From the NCBI GenBank assembly GCA_958298945.1, contig OY282605.1, positions 22,050,811-22,114,810 of the forward strand: DNA of 64,000 nt, written 5' to 3'. The stretch's first letter is position 1, and every line of letters starts with the position of its first letter. A model generated the notes under the pieces. That model saw only the letters and a list, made by a program, of their open reading frames with translations, searched no databases and had not been told where the DNA came from. The translations under genes were made by a program, and so were the position numbers. The DNA is from Atherix ibis. Lineage: Eukaryota; Arthropoda; Insecta; Diptera; Athericidae. Below are positions 1-10,858 of the stretch, one piece after another.

Positions 1-141
1 GAGAAATCTACCATCAGCTGGGGATTTGTTGGCACCACTACCGTCAGGGGTGCGATCACAACCGAAAGCAATTTGTGCTAATACGACCAGCAATGTTAAC
101 CACCAAAGCACATCGAAATTTCCTCTTCTACGAAATGCCAT
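1..141 (-). CDS. First coding exon of a secreted protein (partial; runs off the left edge)
   Basis: On the minus strand an ATG at 141-139 opens a 47-codon frame with no stop up to base 1. It begins MAFRRRGNFDVLWWLTLLVV: an Arg-rich n-region, then a hydrophobic core (VLWWLTLLVVLAQIAFG, residues 11-27) and a likely signal-peptide cleavage near the Gly/Cys at 27-28. The mature part starts CDRTPDGSGANKSPADGRF. A splice acceptor (pyrimidine-rich tract plus CAG at 144-142) abuts the ATG, so the 5' UTR is probably on a separate exon further right. The Cys and the following DGRF-like segment recall the start of a reeler domain as in spondin-type extracellular proteins, but that is weak inference from a few residues. 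Codon use and GC content differ clearly from the AT-rich flank. It could also belong to an unrelated secreted protein. Confidence 0.6.
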   Translation of the reverse strand, partial: MAFRRRGNFDVLWWLTLLVVLAQIAFGCDRTPDGSGANKSPADGRFL

Positions 142-423
142 CTGAAAATTAATTTACAAGAAAAAGAATTTAACAAAATATGGAAATTTTTAGATTTTTA
201 TCTTAAAATTTAATAAGTTTTCTAATTAAAATTTAATTTTTTTTCAAATATTTTAGTTAACATTCACATACAAATACATTTGAGTTTGCTTACTATTATC
301 AGTGATGGAATACCATCGAATATTTTTTTTATAACCAGAATACTATAATAACAGTTTCCAAGATTTGCAAAAAGTGTACCTAAGGAAATATTTTTAAAAG
401 TTTTACGAGAATAAAACTTTTTA
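142..423. other. AT-rich non-coding stretch (probable intron)
   Basis: This follows the splice acceptor of the minus-strand exon at 1-141 and holds long A/T runs. It is most simply the intron upstream of that exon. I see no gene or repeat before the mariner end at 424. Confidence 0.4.
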
Positions 424-1617
424 CCAGGGGTATAATCTTAAATCCGCTGTTTGGTCAAAGATGGCGTGAGTGAGCGTATTAAGCTAACATGGGCATGTCA
501 TACTTTCATTTTATCAGTTTCACATCTGTCAACATTATTCAGTGCACATTCGTCCAACAATATACATTTTTCCTTTGGTAATCATGTCTAGTTTTGTGCC
601 AGAAATAGAGCATATGCGGGAAGCTCTCCTTTTCTGCTTCAATTTGAAGAAATCGGCTGCCGAATCGCATGGTATGCTTATGGAGGCCTATGGTGACAGT
701 GATTTATCGGAAACAACGTGCCGAGATTGGTTTCGACGGTTCAAAGACGGCAATTTTGATTTTTGGGACAAGAAGCGTGAAAATCGGTCTAGGAAGGTTG
801 AGAACCATCAATTGCAGGTTCTTTTGGACGAAGATGATACCCAATCGTAAAAAATGCTCGCGGAGCAATTGCGTGTTACTCAACCAGCAATTTCCATGCA
901 TCTGCGTGCCATGGGGAAGATTGAAAAGATCGGAAAATGGGGGCCGCATGAATTGAAAGATAGGCAGATGGAGCAACGCCAAAACACATGCGAAATCTTG
1001 CTCGCCAGATAAAAAAGAAAGTCGTTCCTGCATCGGATTGTGACAGGTGATGAAAAGTGGATATATTTCGAGCATCCTAAACAGAAGATATCGTGGGTTG
1101 ATCCCGGTCAACCATCAACATCTTCCCCAAGACCAAATCGCTTCGGACGGAAGATAATGCTGTGCGTTTGATGGAATTAGCAGGGTATCGTCTATTATGA
1201 GATGTTGAAACCTGGTGAAACTGTCAATTCCCACCGCTACCACCAACAACTGATCAAATTGCACCGTGCTCTGCGTGGAAAAAGAACGGATTATCAACAA
1301 AGACATGACAAGCTGATTTTCCTCCACGACAACGCACCATCGCACACGTCAAAAACAGCCCGAAACTACTTGGAGACACTCAACGGGGGGTGCTACCCCA
1401 CCCCGCTTATTCACCAGACCTGGCCCCTTCCGTCTACCAGAAGGAATTTGTCTCGAAAGAGAAGGAATTTTTTTGACGTGGTATCCACTAATTACCCGAG
1501 AGATGGAAAAATGTGTAGCTAGTGAGGGCAAATACTTTGAATAAATTTGTTTTTGCTTTCTGTGAAAATATTTGTTTTATTGACTAAAAAACAGCGGATT
1601 TAAACTTATACACCTGG
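424..1617 (+). mobile_element. Mos1-like (mauritiana-type) mariner, group A copy 1
   Basis: Inverted terminal repeats of about 30 bp bound the element: left CCAGGGGTATAATCTTAAAT, right (reverse complement) CCAGGTGTATAAGTTTAAAT, both followed by CCGCTGTTT. A TA target-site duplication sits at 422-423 and 1618-1619. Length is 1194 bp, slightly short of an intact mariner. The same family recurs at 25043-26300 and 30444-31712 on the minus strand. The internal gene is dead. Confidence 0.93.
584..1544 (+). pseudogene. Mariner transposase pseudogene (group A)
   Basis: Translation from ATG 584 starts MSSFVPEIEHMREALLFCFN and follows the Mos1-type transposase plan. The N-terminal helix-turn-helix region contains TCRDWFRRFKDGNFDF and the linker WGPHEL (normally WVPHEL). 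The DDE domain has VTGDEKW (first Asp) and FLHDNAPSHT (second Asp). In-frame stops lie at 848-850, near 1010 and twice near 1172-1180. A deletion and frameshift around 1430-1470 removes the YSPDLAPSDYH segment carrying the third Asp. The end (CVASEGKYFE then stop, 1542-1544) is recognisable, so the ends are original and the decay is internal. No functional transposase is possible. Confidence 0.92.
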
Positions 1618-1634
1618 TAGCTTTTTGTATTATA

Positions 1635-2532
1635 TTGGGTTGTTCGGAAAGTAATTTTGCTTTTTCTCAACAGAGGACTTAATTGTATTTTTTCACAACC
1701 AACTTCGTACTTAAGCCACATAATCATATGTATTTTGACAGCTGACTTAGCAAGGCTTGCTTGTGAAAAAATTCGATTGATTCTGCACAGTAGTTTTTGG
1801 TTGATACCCTTTTAAATATGGAAAGTGAAAAACAGAATTTTCGGCATATTTTACCTTTTTACTGTAGAAAAATAGTATGGAGAAGATGTGTTAAGTGAGC
1901 GCCAGTGCCAAAACTGGTTTGCAAAATTTCAATCCGGCAATTTTGATCTCGAAGATGCACCGCGTTTTGGAAGGCCAGTTGAAGCTGATGAATACACCAT
2001 AAAGGCATTAATTGATCCAAACTGGCGAATAACTACTCGTGAGATCGCAGAGAGATTAAATTTATCAAATTCGACCGTTCATGATAATTTAAAACTGCTA
2101 GGTTTAATGTCAAACCTCATCTTCTTTTGGGTAAAAATTTGTGCCGTCGCATTGACGTTTGTGATTTACTTCACAAACGCCAAGAAAATGATCAATTTTT
2201 GAAGCGTATCATCACTGGGGACGAGAGATGGGTTGTCTACAACAATGTTAAGGGCAAAACATCCTGCAGTAGTAAAGATGAATTGGCTCAAAGCACTTCG
2301 AAAGCCAATTGTCGTCAAAAAAAGGTTATGCTATCTGTTTGGTGCAATTCCAAAGGAATCGTTTATTTTGAGCTTCTACCGAGCTACACAACGAATCAAT
2401 TCTGAAGTCATTAGTTGGACAAATTGAATGATTCACTTAAATAAAAAATATCAGAATAAAATATTAATTCACTATAAGAAAATCGTCTTTCATTTTTATA
2501 AAAAAAACGAAATTACTTTCCGAACAACCCAG
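1635..2532 (+). mobile_element. Mariner, group B copy 1 (internally deleted)
   Basis: Terminal repeats TTGGGTTGTTCGGAAAGTAA (left) and CTGGGTTGTTCGGAAAGTAA (right, reverse complement) are flanked by TA at 1633-1634 and 2533-2534. The element is 898 bp against about 1.3 kb for a complete mariner. The terminal sequence resembles the cecropia/SETMAR-like group, but I would not insist on the subfamily. A second copy lies at 42136-43012. Confidence 0.9.
1880..2425 (+). pseudogene. Mariner transposase pseudogene (group B)
   Basis: The N-terminal part reads SERQCQNWFAKFQSGNFDLE then GRPVEADEYTIKALI and TTREIAERLNLSNSTVHDNL, a typical mariner paired helix-turn-helix domain. A shift near 2110-2130 moves the frame. 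The next part carries RIITGDERWVVYNNV (first catalytic Asp) and ends at about the position of YFELLPS. The whole C-terminal half of the DDE domain, with the second and third Asp, is deleted; the 3' UTR and terminal repeat follow directly. Confidence 0.85.
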
Positions 2533-3314
2533 TAATTTAAATATTACATCGAATACTTTTCTTTTAAGCGATATTTTTTATTGTGATAAATTCATTTTAA
2601 ATTATTCACTCTTAAAGTTGACTCTTTATTGCCTGAATACAAAATTTAATACAAACAATTTTATTCACCGCTCGATGATCTTAAATAAATCAATTAATAA
2701 ATATTAAATATGCAACTTTTAATAATGTCTATCGTCTTATAAAATAAATAAATAAACATTGGTGAACTGAAAATGTTCCCTTACTCAATATAGTCTATTA
2801 ATTAGGAAATAGGTACATAAATATTTGAATAGAAAACAATTCCTTTATGGCCAGTAGAAGTAGATACGAGTACAATTGAGTGAGAATTTTTGAAATTCAA
2901 ATAAAAAGCAATTTGAACTTTTCTTTTGAATTATTTAAGAAATCTTTCGAAAAACTTTATTATTAATGTTTTGAAAATTTCGAAAATTATTTGAAACTAA
3001 ATTTATATACAAAAGAAAATCTTTTTAATCGCAAATAATTATAACGTCTTTTAAATATTTTCTTTTGCAAAATTTGTTCGTCCTTTCTCTTGAGAAATTA
3101 TTCTAAATAAATAAATTTTCAACGAGTTCATGAATTCATTTTTTTTTTAATGAAAAATTCTACAAATTAGATAATTCTGTTTCAAGGGTAAATTTGTATT
3201 TTTGGTTATTTTTGTGTAAATTCCTGTGAAAAGAAACACCTTAAATAACAATTAACTGTTAATTATGATATTTGTATAACATATAATGGGTGTTTATATT
3301 ATGAAATAATAATG
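2533..3314. other. AT-rich stretch without recognisable genes
   Basis: The sequence is low in complexity, with many short A/T runs and stops in all frames. I see no gene, RNA or clear repeat. Confidence 0.5.
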
Positions 3315-3910
3315 ATGCATGAGCAGGGGCGTTATCATGGTGCAAAAGCCAATTTTTGTTCTTCCACAAATCCGGGTATTTCTGGCGCATTGCTTCGCGC
3401 AACTTACGCATAACTTGCAGGTAATATTCCTTATTGACCGTTCTATCCTGTGGCAAGAACTCATGATGCACCACGCCCCTGCAATCGAAGAAAACTGTAA
3501 GCAAAACCTTCACATTCGACCGAACTTGGCGCGATTTTTTCGGTCTTGGCTCATGCGGCAGCTTCCACTGGGATGATTGTGCTTTGGTTTCCACGTCATA
3601 ACAATAAACCCATGATTCGCCACCAGTTAGGACCCTCTGGAGCAAATTAGGGTCATCGCGGACAGAGTCCAACAGCACCTTAACAATGTTAATGCGATGC
3701 TGTTTTTCGTCGAAATTGAGCAAAAATCGAAGACGAGCCAAAACACGTGCAAGCAAAGCAGCTGTCAAAAATTAACTAAAAATTCAAAATGACCGAACTT
3801 GTCGGCATAAGTGAGAGACATGAGTACCAAAATAACGCCACAAAAAATCGAAAATCGAATACGAAACCCGCGGAAATTCAAAATTCGCGATGCTTTTTGA
3901 ACAGACCTCG
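3315..3910 (-). mobile_element. Truncated mariner, group C copy 1, with transposase remnant
   Basis: The transposase 5' end is on the right: the terminal repeat reads CGAGGTCTGTTCAAAAAGCA on the minus strand from 3910, next to TA at 3911-3912. The coding remnant (3768 to about 3315) contains QRVLTGGESWVYCYDVETKA, where the first catalytic Asp of the usual TGDESW is Gly. It then has HHEFLPQDRTVNKEYYLQVM and LLHHDNAPAHAS, where it breaks off into unrelated AT-rich DNA, losing the third Asp and the other end. The N-terminal DNA-binding domain is mostly missing. A sister copy lies at 13533-14335. Confidence 0.88.
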
Positions 3911-3912
3911 TA

Positions 3913-4790
3913 TGTTCATTGTTTCTTGTGCTGTATGGTATGTAGCGCCATCTTGTTGAAACCACATGTCGACCACGTACAATTCTTCCATTTTGAGTAA
4001 AAAAAAATTCGATAAATATAGTATTTAAGATCAAATTTATTTAACTAAAAATTTGCCATTTTAGGTTATGAATCTTTTAATTATTAAAAGAACGCGTAAA
4101 ATAATCTATAAAAAAAATTGTTTTTCTTTCTTTAAGAAAAAATTATATTTTGCAGCGACAAGGCTTATTTCTTGCTCGATGGATACGTCAATAAGCAAAT
4201 TACTGTACATGATACTTTGAAAATCCCCAAAACACTGTGAAAAAGCTGTCATTATATTCGGGAACAGTATATGATATCTGAACGTTATGGCCTTATGTTA
4301 ACCGATTTTTTTTTTAACTCAAACTTAAATATTTTAATATGAACTACAATATATGTGGTTTTGGAGCGACAGCGTACGCCATTGACTAAACGTTGCGGTC
4401 AGCGTCATCTTTCAAAAATACAGACCGATGATTGACGGTAACGTTGCGGCCGTCAATCAATCACTGAAAATTTGACGCTTTGGCAGGTTGTTCGGTTTCA
4501 GTTCTTGCACGAGCAGTATTTTATATTCCGAATTAGGAATATAAAATTAGCACAATTTCGAATTAGTATGATTGGCGATGGAATGACGGAGCGACGGTCT
4601 TCACCAACACTGAACGCTACGGCAGCAATATATTCCTATGTACGCACTCTGCGTTTGATGTCCAATAGCGTAAAATGGTTACGAAATTTTGTCACTATGG
4701 CTTAAATTACTTGCTCAGTAGGTCCAATTATGACAACCATCAAATGGTAGAAGTGCGCGAAACATATGTCAGTGTATTTTGCTGTTGATT
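3913..4790 (-). mobile_element. Scrambled DD41D (rosa-like) mariner, family G copy 1
   Basis: Minus-strand pieces of a DD41D-type mariner transposase flank a plus-strand piece. On the minus strand 4480-4760 encodes part of the N-terminal half (AYKILLVQELKPN-like) and 3913-3975 encodes DMWFQQDGATYHTAQETMN around the second catalytic Asp. Between them, 4022-4350 reads on the plus strand as a related transposase (YFLLDGYVNKQI, then SERYGLMLTDFF). The same order and the same junction near 4345 occur at 22311-23699, so the rearrangement predates both copies. The left part is cut by the mariner at 3315-3910. Confidence 0.75.
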
Positions 4791-5445
4791 GTAATGATTT
4801 TGGAAAACCGAGTAAGGCAGAGCATTCCGCATTCGGATTTAGCAGCTAACAAAAGAATCTCTATATCTTACAGTACATCCGAAAAGAGGATTCAGGATAA
4901 ACTAATGTGCATTCTTTGCGAAACGGGTATAAAAGTAATAGTGAGACTATGCCGATTCTGTAATAATTTTTAAAAATTATTGAGTAAAGCTTATGAGAAA
5001 TAAAAACAAAATAAATTTTAAAGCTATATTTTTTCGTAGAAGTTGCATTTTCTTAAATATATTTTTTAATATAAAAAGTATAATATTAATTAAAATGAAC
5101 ACTTCTATAAGTATACGAATAATCGAATTTAATAAGAATTAATATCAGTTATATTATAACAGAAAATATAAATAAACTTAAAATTAAAAAAAAAAACTTA
5201 TAAGTAGTAGTACTATGCGCGGGTTCTGGAACACTTTTTGAAGAAAGTTCAGATGCGTCAAATTTGCTGCGAGAGTCAGAGTATTGCGTCAAATTTGCTG
5301 CATTAGTGTGAGGCTTTTACTGCGTTCTTACAGCACCAGTGAATTACAGTTGCGGAATGCAACTGCCCAATTCACTGGGATACTGTTTATGAAAAATACG
5401 ATAAAATAAACAAAGACAGGAAGCATTACGTCAGTGTTCCCTTAG
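4791..5445. other. AT-rich spacer with a small direct repeat and hairpin
   Basis: Mostly A/T-rich with no gene. Two identical 17-mers, TGCGTCAAATTTGCTGC, lie at 5254-5270 and 5285-5301 (31-bp period). The hairpin at 5336-5378 is listed separately. Confidence 0.5.
5336..5378. repeat. Two-tier inverted repeat (hairpin)
   Basis: CCAGTGAATT at 5336-5345 pairs with AATTCACTGG at its right end. Inside it CAGTTGC pairs with GCAACTG around a 5-base loop GGAAT. Unpaired bases between the two stems are few. It may be a cruciform-prone remnant of a terminal repeat; no function is implied. Confidence 0.7.
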
Positions 5446-6170
5446 GTTGAAAAATACCTAGATAGACCCGAACGTCAGATTTTCGTATATAAACATATAT
5501 ACACAATTTTCTGTCTAAATTATTGCAGAAGCGGCGAGAAATCGTAATGCTTGCATACTTTTGTGTAGATTATTTTATATAGACATGACACCCACTGACA
5601 TCTACAATAGTTTTCATAATAGAAATATTTTCAATTCCAAAAGCATAATTAATATTCAAAGTTAATTTACTTATTCCGATTAAAAATATAATTTGAACAT
5701 GACAGAAATCAACAATTTTTTTCTCAATCTTTTGGTATTAAATTCAATTATATTTTAGGTTTTTTAATTTATTTTGTAAATAACAATCAAATATCAAGTG
5801 TCTCAATTTTGTAGACTTTCGGAGAGTTTTAAGATAAACCATTGTCCATGAAAGTGGTAGCATACCGAAATGCTTGCATACTTTTGTTTCAAATTAGTTT
5901 CTTATCGTGAAGTGAAAGTTTAAGTGCAGTTTAATTCAATTTTAAATAGTTTACGAACAAGTCAGTATAAATTAATATATTTGCATAAATAGTTTTATTC
6001 TTCACGGCAGTAAATAGGAAGCTTTTATTTCAGAATACGAAGTATTTTCGTGAAAGGTTATTTTGAAAGTGTGTGCGTTCTTACAAATGTATTCTAGAAA
6101 AAATTTGGACAGAATTTTTGTGTAGTGACCTATCCAGTTCTTCTATAAATCTAAGGTTGTTCCAGTGAGT
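5446..6170. repeat. Dispersed repeat R-A, copy 1
   Basis: Homologous by eye over about 0.7 kb to 51643-52272. Shared landmarks are GTCAGATTTTCGTATAT, GCATACTTTTGTGTAGA, TTTCGGAGAGTTTTA, AAAGTGGTAGCATA and GACCTATCCAGTTCTT. An internal near-repeat (AATGCTTGCATACTTTTGT) occurs near 5549 and again near 5870. There is no coding capacity, and I cannot assign it to a known class; it could be a non-autonomous DNA element or an LTR remnant. Confidence 0.7.
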
Positions 6171-7487
6171 CTAATGACACCTATCAATTTCACTGTTTGA
6201 CTAGTAAGTGCAATGGGATACATGGGCATTATATTCTAGCTTGGGGCGAATATATGCCTTGATATGTTCCTTGTTATGGTATGGACAAAAATTAGAGAAG
6301 AATTCCTTGGTTGTTGGACAGGGATATAAAAGGTATTATAATTAAGATTAAAAAAATAATTAAGTTCCACAGCAGTATGCTCAATAACGACCATGCACAG
6401 AGTGCACTTGTTTTAGCTGGGCATGCTTGCTGCTTTATGGAAAAATTTTGATGGTTGAGGGGGGGGGAGGGAGAGAGGAGGTTTGTTCGATATTATTGCT
6501 GAAATGTGCTCTCACACTCACTATAATCAGTAAAAATCATACGAAAAAGATAAAGGGGACAATGGAGACACCCAAGAAAAAAAAATAATAATAAACAAAA
6601 GAAATGAGAGGAAAAAGAAATTATAAAAAAACTCAAAGAGGGAGTGGAATAGGGATTGGGAGAGAAGGTAAAAAGTAAAAAAATTAAGAAAAAAATTGTG
6701 TAGAACAAAAGAAAATTGTTTTTTTAAGAAAAAAAAAATAAAAAGAGGAAAAGAATAAAAAAAAAAAACAAGTCTCAAAGGAAAGCTAAAAACAAATAGA
6801 AAGAAAGAAGAGGAAAAAAAAATGGATCGAGCCGATCGTTAACCGAGTTGGGAGAGCCTTAGATGGAAATGCTTTCCCTAGCCTGCTCCAACCGCACTAT
6901 GACTCGACCAAAAAAGAATTCACAGTGCCCCTTTTGTACCAACGACGATGGTTCTCTCTTTCAGCCCATTCGATAGCAACCCAAGTACCTATAAGGAGGA
7001 GGAATCTCGAATAAAATATCAAGTTAATTTAAATTCATTATAAAAATTTGATTTACATTTCCGATAATCCCGTAATTTTTATTTATTTCAATTTAAATTG
7101 ATGAAATAAATAATAAATTTTAAGAATTGAAAGTTAAATTGCTTTCAATTCTTAAAATTTATTATTTATTTCATCTAATCCTCATCGTATATACCTAATT
7201 GGAAGTTGAATATTACAATAGTTTACAAATTTAATAGTATACAAAAGTAGAATTAAATTGAAATTTTGATAGCATTTGTGTTGAAACAATATATTCACAT
7301 TCCGAACGTCTTTAAGTTTAAAGTAAAAGTTCTTATGGTTTCGGTACTATCTTAATTACTGGAAACTAAAATAAATTAAAATGTAACAGATTAAGCTTAG
7401 TAACTCTAACTAAAATAGTATATACACTTTTGTATAAGAATATTGTGTTAATATAAGTATTATTAATTAATATGGCGTCAGACTAAT
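6171..7487. other. Spacer with a polypurine tract and a short GC-richer island
   Basis: 6465-6480 is a G-rich run, and 6560-6825 is almost entirely purine (A/G) on the plus strand. Any protein read there (Phe-rich on the minus strand) reflects composition only. 6830-7010 is richer in G+C; one frame reads QCPFCTNDDGSLFQPI, but stops on both sides prevent an assignment. The rest is AT-rich. Confidence 0.5.
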
Positions 7488-7582
7488 GGATTATCCATTT
7501 TGTGGTTTGAAAAGTACAATATTGACATTTGACAGTTATCAAATAAAAATATTATTTAAAAAAAAATTTAATTAGCTAAAAG

Positions 7583-8934
7583 TTTGCCATTTTTAATTGT
7601 ATATAATTAAATTATCAAAAAGTCAACTATTCAATATGCAGAATTATGTTAATTGAATGTTGGAACAAATTTTCTTTAGCGATTAGGATAATTTTTCACT
7701 TAGTAAGCAAAATTACCAAATGTGGGGCTCTAAAAACCCACAAGTAATTATGAAAAATTCATTGTTTCTACAAAAAATATACTATCTAGTTTTTATTTGG
7801 CTCCGAAATTTCATTAAAAAAATATAAGGACAGACCGTTACCGTCAATTCTGAGCGCTATGACCAATTTTGTTTTTGGATTAAACTTTAAAGATTTTAAT
7901 CTGGACCATACGTTTTCTTTTTTAACAAAACAGCACCGAAAATCACGTGTGATTTATAAATTTGGTGATGTTAATTGGCTTTGAAAATTGAGCAATTTAA
8001 CACTATTGGACTTTTTCTTATAAGATAATATAAAAAATTGTATTTAGGCAAATTTTAGAGCATTTAAATAATACTAACATCGGTTAAGTCATTACTAATT
8101 ACCTCAAAAGAATTGCGTCATGGAAGAAGTTCTGTCGCCTTTATTTGAATAATATTATATAGGGTTTTTGAAAAAGAGAGATATGATTTCTAAGTGACGT
8201 TTCGGCCATTTGTAATATGTCACGATCTGTCTTTTTTTTCATTGTATTCAGTAATATTTGCCATTTTTAATTGTATATAATTAAATTATCAAAAAGTCAA
8301 CTATTCAATATGCAGAATTATGTTAATTGAATGTTGGAACAAATTTTCTTTAGCGATTAGGATAATTTTTCACTTAGTAAGCAAAATTACCAAATGTGGG
8401 GCTCTAAAAACCCACAAGTAATTGTGAAAAATTCATTGTTTCTACAAAAAATATACTATCTAGTTTTTATTTGGCTCCGAAATTTCATTAAAAAAATATA
8501 AGGACAGACCGTTACCGTCAATTCTGAGCGCTATGACCAATTTTGTTTTTGGATTAAACTTTAAAGATTTTAATCTGGACCATACGTTTTCTTTTTTAAC
8601 AAAACAGCACCGAAAATCACGTGTGATTTATAAATTTGGTGATGTTAATTGGCTTTGAAAATTGAGCAATTTAACACTATTGGACTTTTTCTTATAAGAT
8701 AATATAAAAAATTGTATTTAGGCAAATTTTAGAGCATTTAAATAATACTAACATCGGTTAAGTCATTACTAATTACCTCAAAAGAATTGCGTCATGGAAG
8801 AAGTTCTGTCGCCTTTATTTGAATAATATTATATAGGGTTTTTGAAAAAGAGAGATATGATTTCTAAGTGACGTTTCGGCCATTTGTAATATGTCACGAT
8901 CTGTCTTTTTTTTCATTGTATTCAGTAATATTTG
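7583..8934. repeat. Recent direct tandem duplication, 674-bp period
   Basis: 7583-8260 is repeated at 8257-8934. I found one base difference by eye (A/G near 7747 and 8421). The copies overlap in the 4-bp microhomology TTTG at the join (8257-8260). The duplicated block holds part of the F fossil plus the first 99 bases or so of the mariner at 8836, so a second orphan mariner left end occurs at about 8162-8260. Confidence 0.93.
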
Positions 8935-9740
8935 TAGTTTTATCATGGAGAGATATACGCAAGAACAACGTTTACAAATTATTCAATTTTATTATCGAAA
9001 TAATCGTTCTCCAATTGCAACTTTTCGTGCGCTCACTTTCATCTGAGTGGTGCGGTAAATAAACAAAACTGTCGATTCTGGTGCGAAGAAAATCCACAAA
9101 TTATTCATGAATACCCATTACATTCACCTAAATTGACAGTTTGGTGTGGTTTTTGGTCTGGTGGAATCATCGGTCCGTACTTCTTTCGAAATGAAGCTGG
9201 TAACACCGTTACTGTCAATGGAGAGCAGTATAGATCGATGATAACCAACTTTTTATGGCCGAAATTGAAAGAAGATGATCTTGACAACATCTGGTTCCAA
9301 CAAGACGGGGCTACATGCCACACAGCACGTGCAACAACCGAATTATTGCCAGAAAAGTTTGGAAATTCGATTATTTCAAGAAATTGTGACATTGAATGGC
9401 CTCCAAGAAGTTGTGATTTAACACCATTAGACTATTTCTTGTGAGGTTATTTAAAGTCATTGGTCTTTAGCAATAAACCAGACTCTCTTCAAGCTTTAGA
9501 AGTCAATATTGAACGTGCTATTCATAACATACGACTTGATTTAGTGGAAAAAGTGGTCGAAAATTGGGTTCATCGAATTCGTTCCTGTTAAAGAAGTCGT
9601 GGATGCCATTTGAATTACGTTATATTCAGAACTCAATTGTATCGATTGTGCTTCACATTAAATAAAAAACATTTAAATTTCCTTAACAATTAGTATGTTT
9701 TTTTAAAAAAAGAAATCATATCACTCCTTTTGGAAAACCC
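8836..9740 (+). mobile_element. DD41D (rosa-like) mariner, internally deleted
   Basis: Terminal repeats GGGTTTTTGAAAAAGAGAGA (left) and GGGTTTTCCAAAAGGAGTGA (right, reverse complement) each run on into TATGATTTCT. TA flanks lie at 8834-8835 and 9741-9742. Length is 905 bp. It is inserted in the family F fossil 7488-9860. Confidence 0.9.
8945..9591 (+). pseudogene. DD41D mariner transposase pseudogene
   Basis: From ATG 8945 the frame reads MERYTQEQRLQIIQFYYRNN, the usual N-terminus. A deletion near 9036 then removes most of the helix-turn-helix domain and shifts the frame. The catalytic part follows: CRFWCEENPQ, TVWCGFWSGGIIGPYFFRNE, TVNGEQYRSM, WFQQDGATCHTA (second Asp) and WPPRSCDLTPLDYFL (third Asp). 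Counting from the D of QQDG to the D of TPLD leaves 41 residues between them, the DD41D spacing of rosa-type mariners. A stop at 9442-9444 replaces the Trp of the usual FLWGY; homology continues to a terminal stop at 9589-9591. Confidence 0.9.
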
Positions 9741-9860
9741 TATATTTTATATAAAATGACATACCTTAAGTAATGTAATAAAAAAAAAATTAAATTATGA
9801 AATATATTTTAATTAACTTTACTTTCCAAAACATTAACTGGAGATAACCTTTTCTGTTAT

Positions 9861-10858
9861 AACTTTTACGAAATGTTATTTGGATCCAAATATCGAATTT
9901 GTAAAAATCATAAAATTATGAATTTGAAATAATATTTTAATAATTATGAAGGCATTCAATGATTTCTTATCATCATAACTAGACATCCGAACTGTCCTTG
10001 AAAACGAGAATGAAATTGCGTTTATACTACTTCCGATATGAACTTCCGATTTTCAATGAGTTTCTCTTGACTACAATTCATACTAAATCGAAACCTTGTA
10101 TTATAATTATTGTTATTATTATCAAATGGAATAAATTTTCATTTTTATTTATTTAAATCAATTTATTTAAACTACGAGTATTATCATGAATATACAATAA
10201 TATAAATATGGCAAAAATATAAATTGTCTATTTTCTGCTGTTAAATATAAAATAAAAAAAATATTCAATTTTCATGATTGATGTAAGGAGTAGCAATGTT
10301 ACAACTCGTAAATACGAGCAAAGTAAGTAAAAGCACTTGTAATGAATCCTTGATTGAAATTGTTTGTTTATGAAGTTCAAAGGCTTTTCAAAAACAGATA
10401 ATACTGTCGATGTACAAGTACTTGCACTTTGAAAACTCATCGAATATGAGATTAACTACTGCTCAACACAGATGTCGCTAATTGTATGAATATTGATAGA
10501 TATACAGAGCCAACTTCATATGAATGAATATGTGCATTCGTAGAATACACTTCAATTCGTTTAGATATTTATTCACTATAGACTTTTATATAGTTTATTT
10601 TTGTTATTTAAATCATGGGAGATACATTTTAGTATGAATAAAATTCAACTGATTCGAAATGGAATGAATAGCATTCAAATAAGCACTATCGAAAAAGGAC
10701 TTTTATTTACTTTTATTTTTAACATGACTATTGAAAAACTTCGAATATTTTTTATTTAATCGAATTCCAATGATAGCTATCAATTAGGAAGTCATAACAG
10801 ATAGTATATACATTTGATATTGGAGCTTACTTTGAGCGGAAGAGTAAATATTTTGGTA
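9861..10858. other. AT-rich spacer
   Basis: No gene or repeat was recognised. Short open frames here (for example about 10228-10440 minus) lack any recognisable motif. Confidence 0.45.

Larger units (their letters stand above)
7488..9860 (+). mobile_element. Fossil DD41D-type mariner, family F copy 1, with nested mariner and tandem duplication
   Basis: The left end GGATTATCCATTTTGTGGTT (then TGAAAAGT) and the right end near 9820-9860 (CTTTCCAAAACATTAACTGG then AGATAACC) are degenerate inverted repeats. The interior is heavily decayed but matches other F copies (15.9, 29.5 and 50.8 kb), including a GTTAATTGGCTTTGAAAA block that corresponds to the NWPPRSCDLTPLD region of DD41D transposases. 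The younger mariner at 8836-9740 sits inside it, and 7583-8934 is a tandem duplication within it. Confidence 0.7.

Noticed and set aside
6493..6778. Phe/Leu-rich minus-strand frames resembling membrane proteins
   Set aside because: They translate a polypurine tract; the hydrophobic look comes from TTT/TTC/CTT codons alone.
6830..7010. Possible zinc-finger exon (QCPFCTNDDGSLFQPI)
   Set aside because: Only one CxxC pair, stops on both sides, and no convincing splice signals in the right frame.
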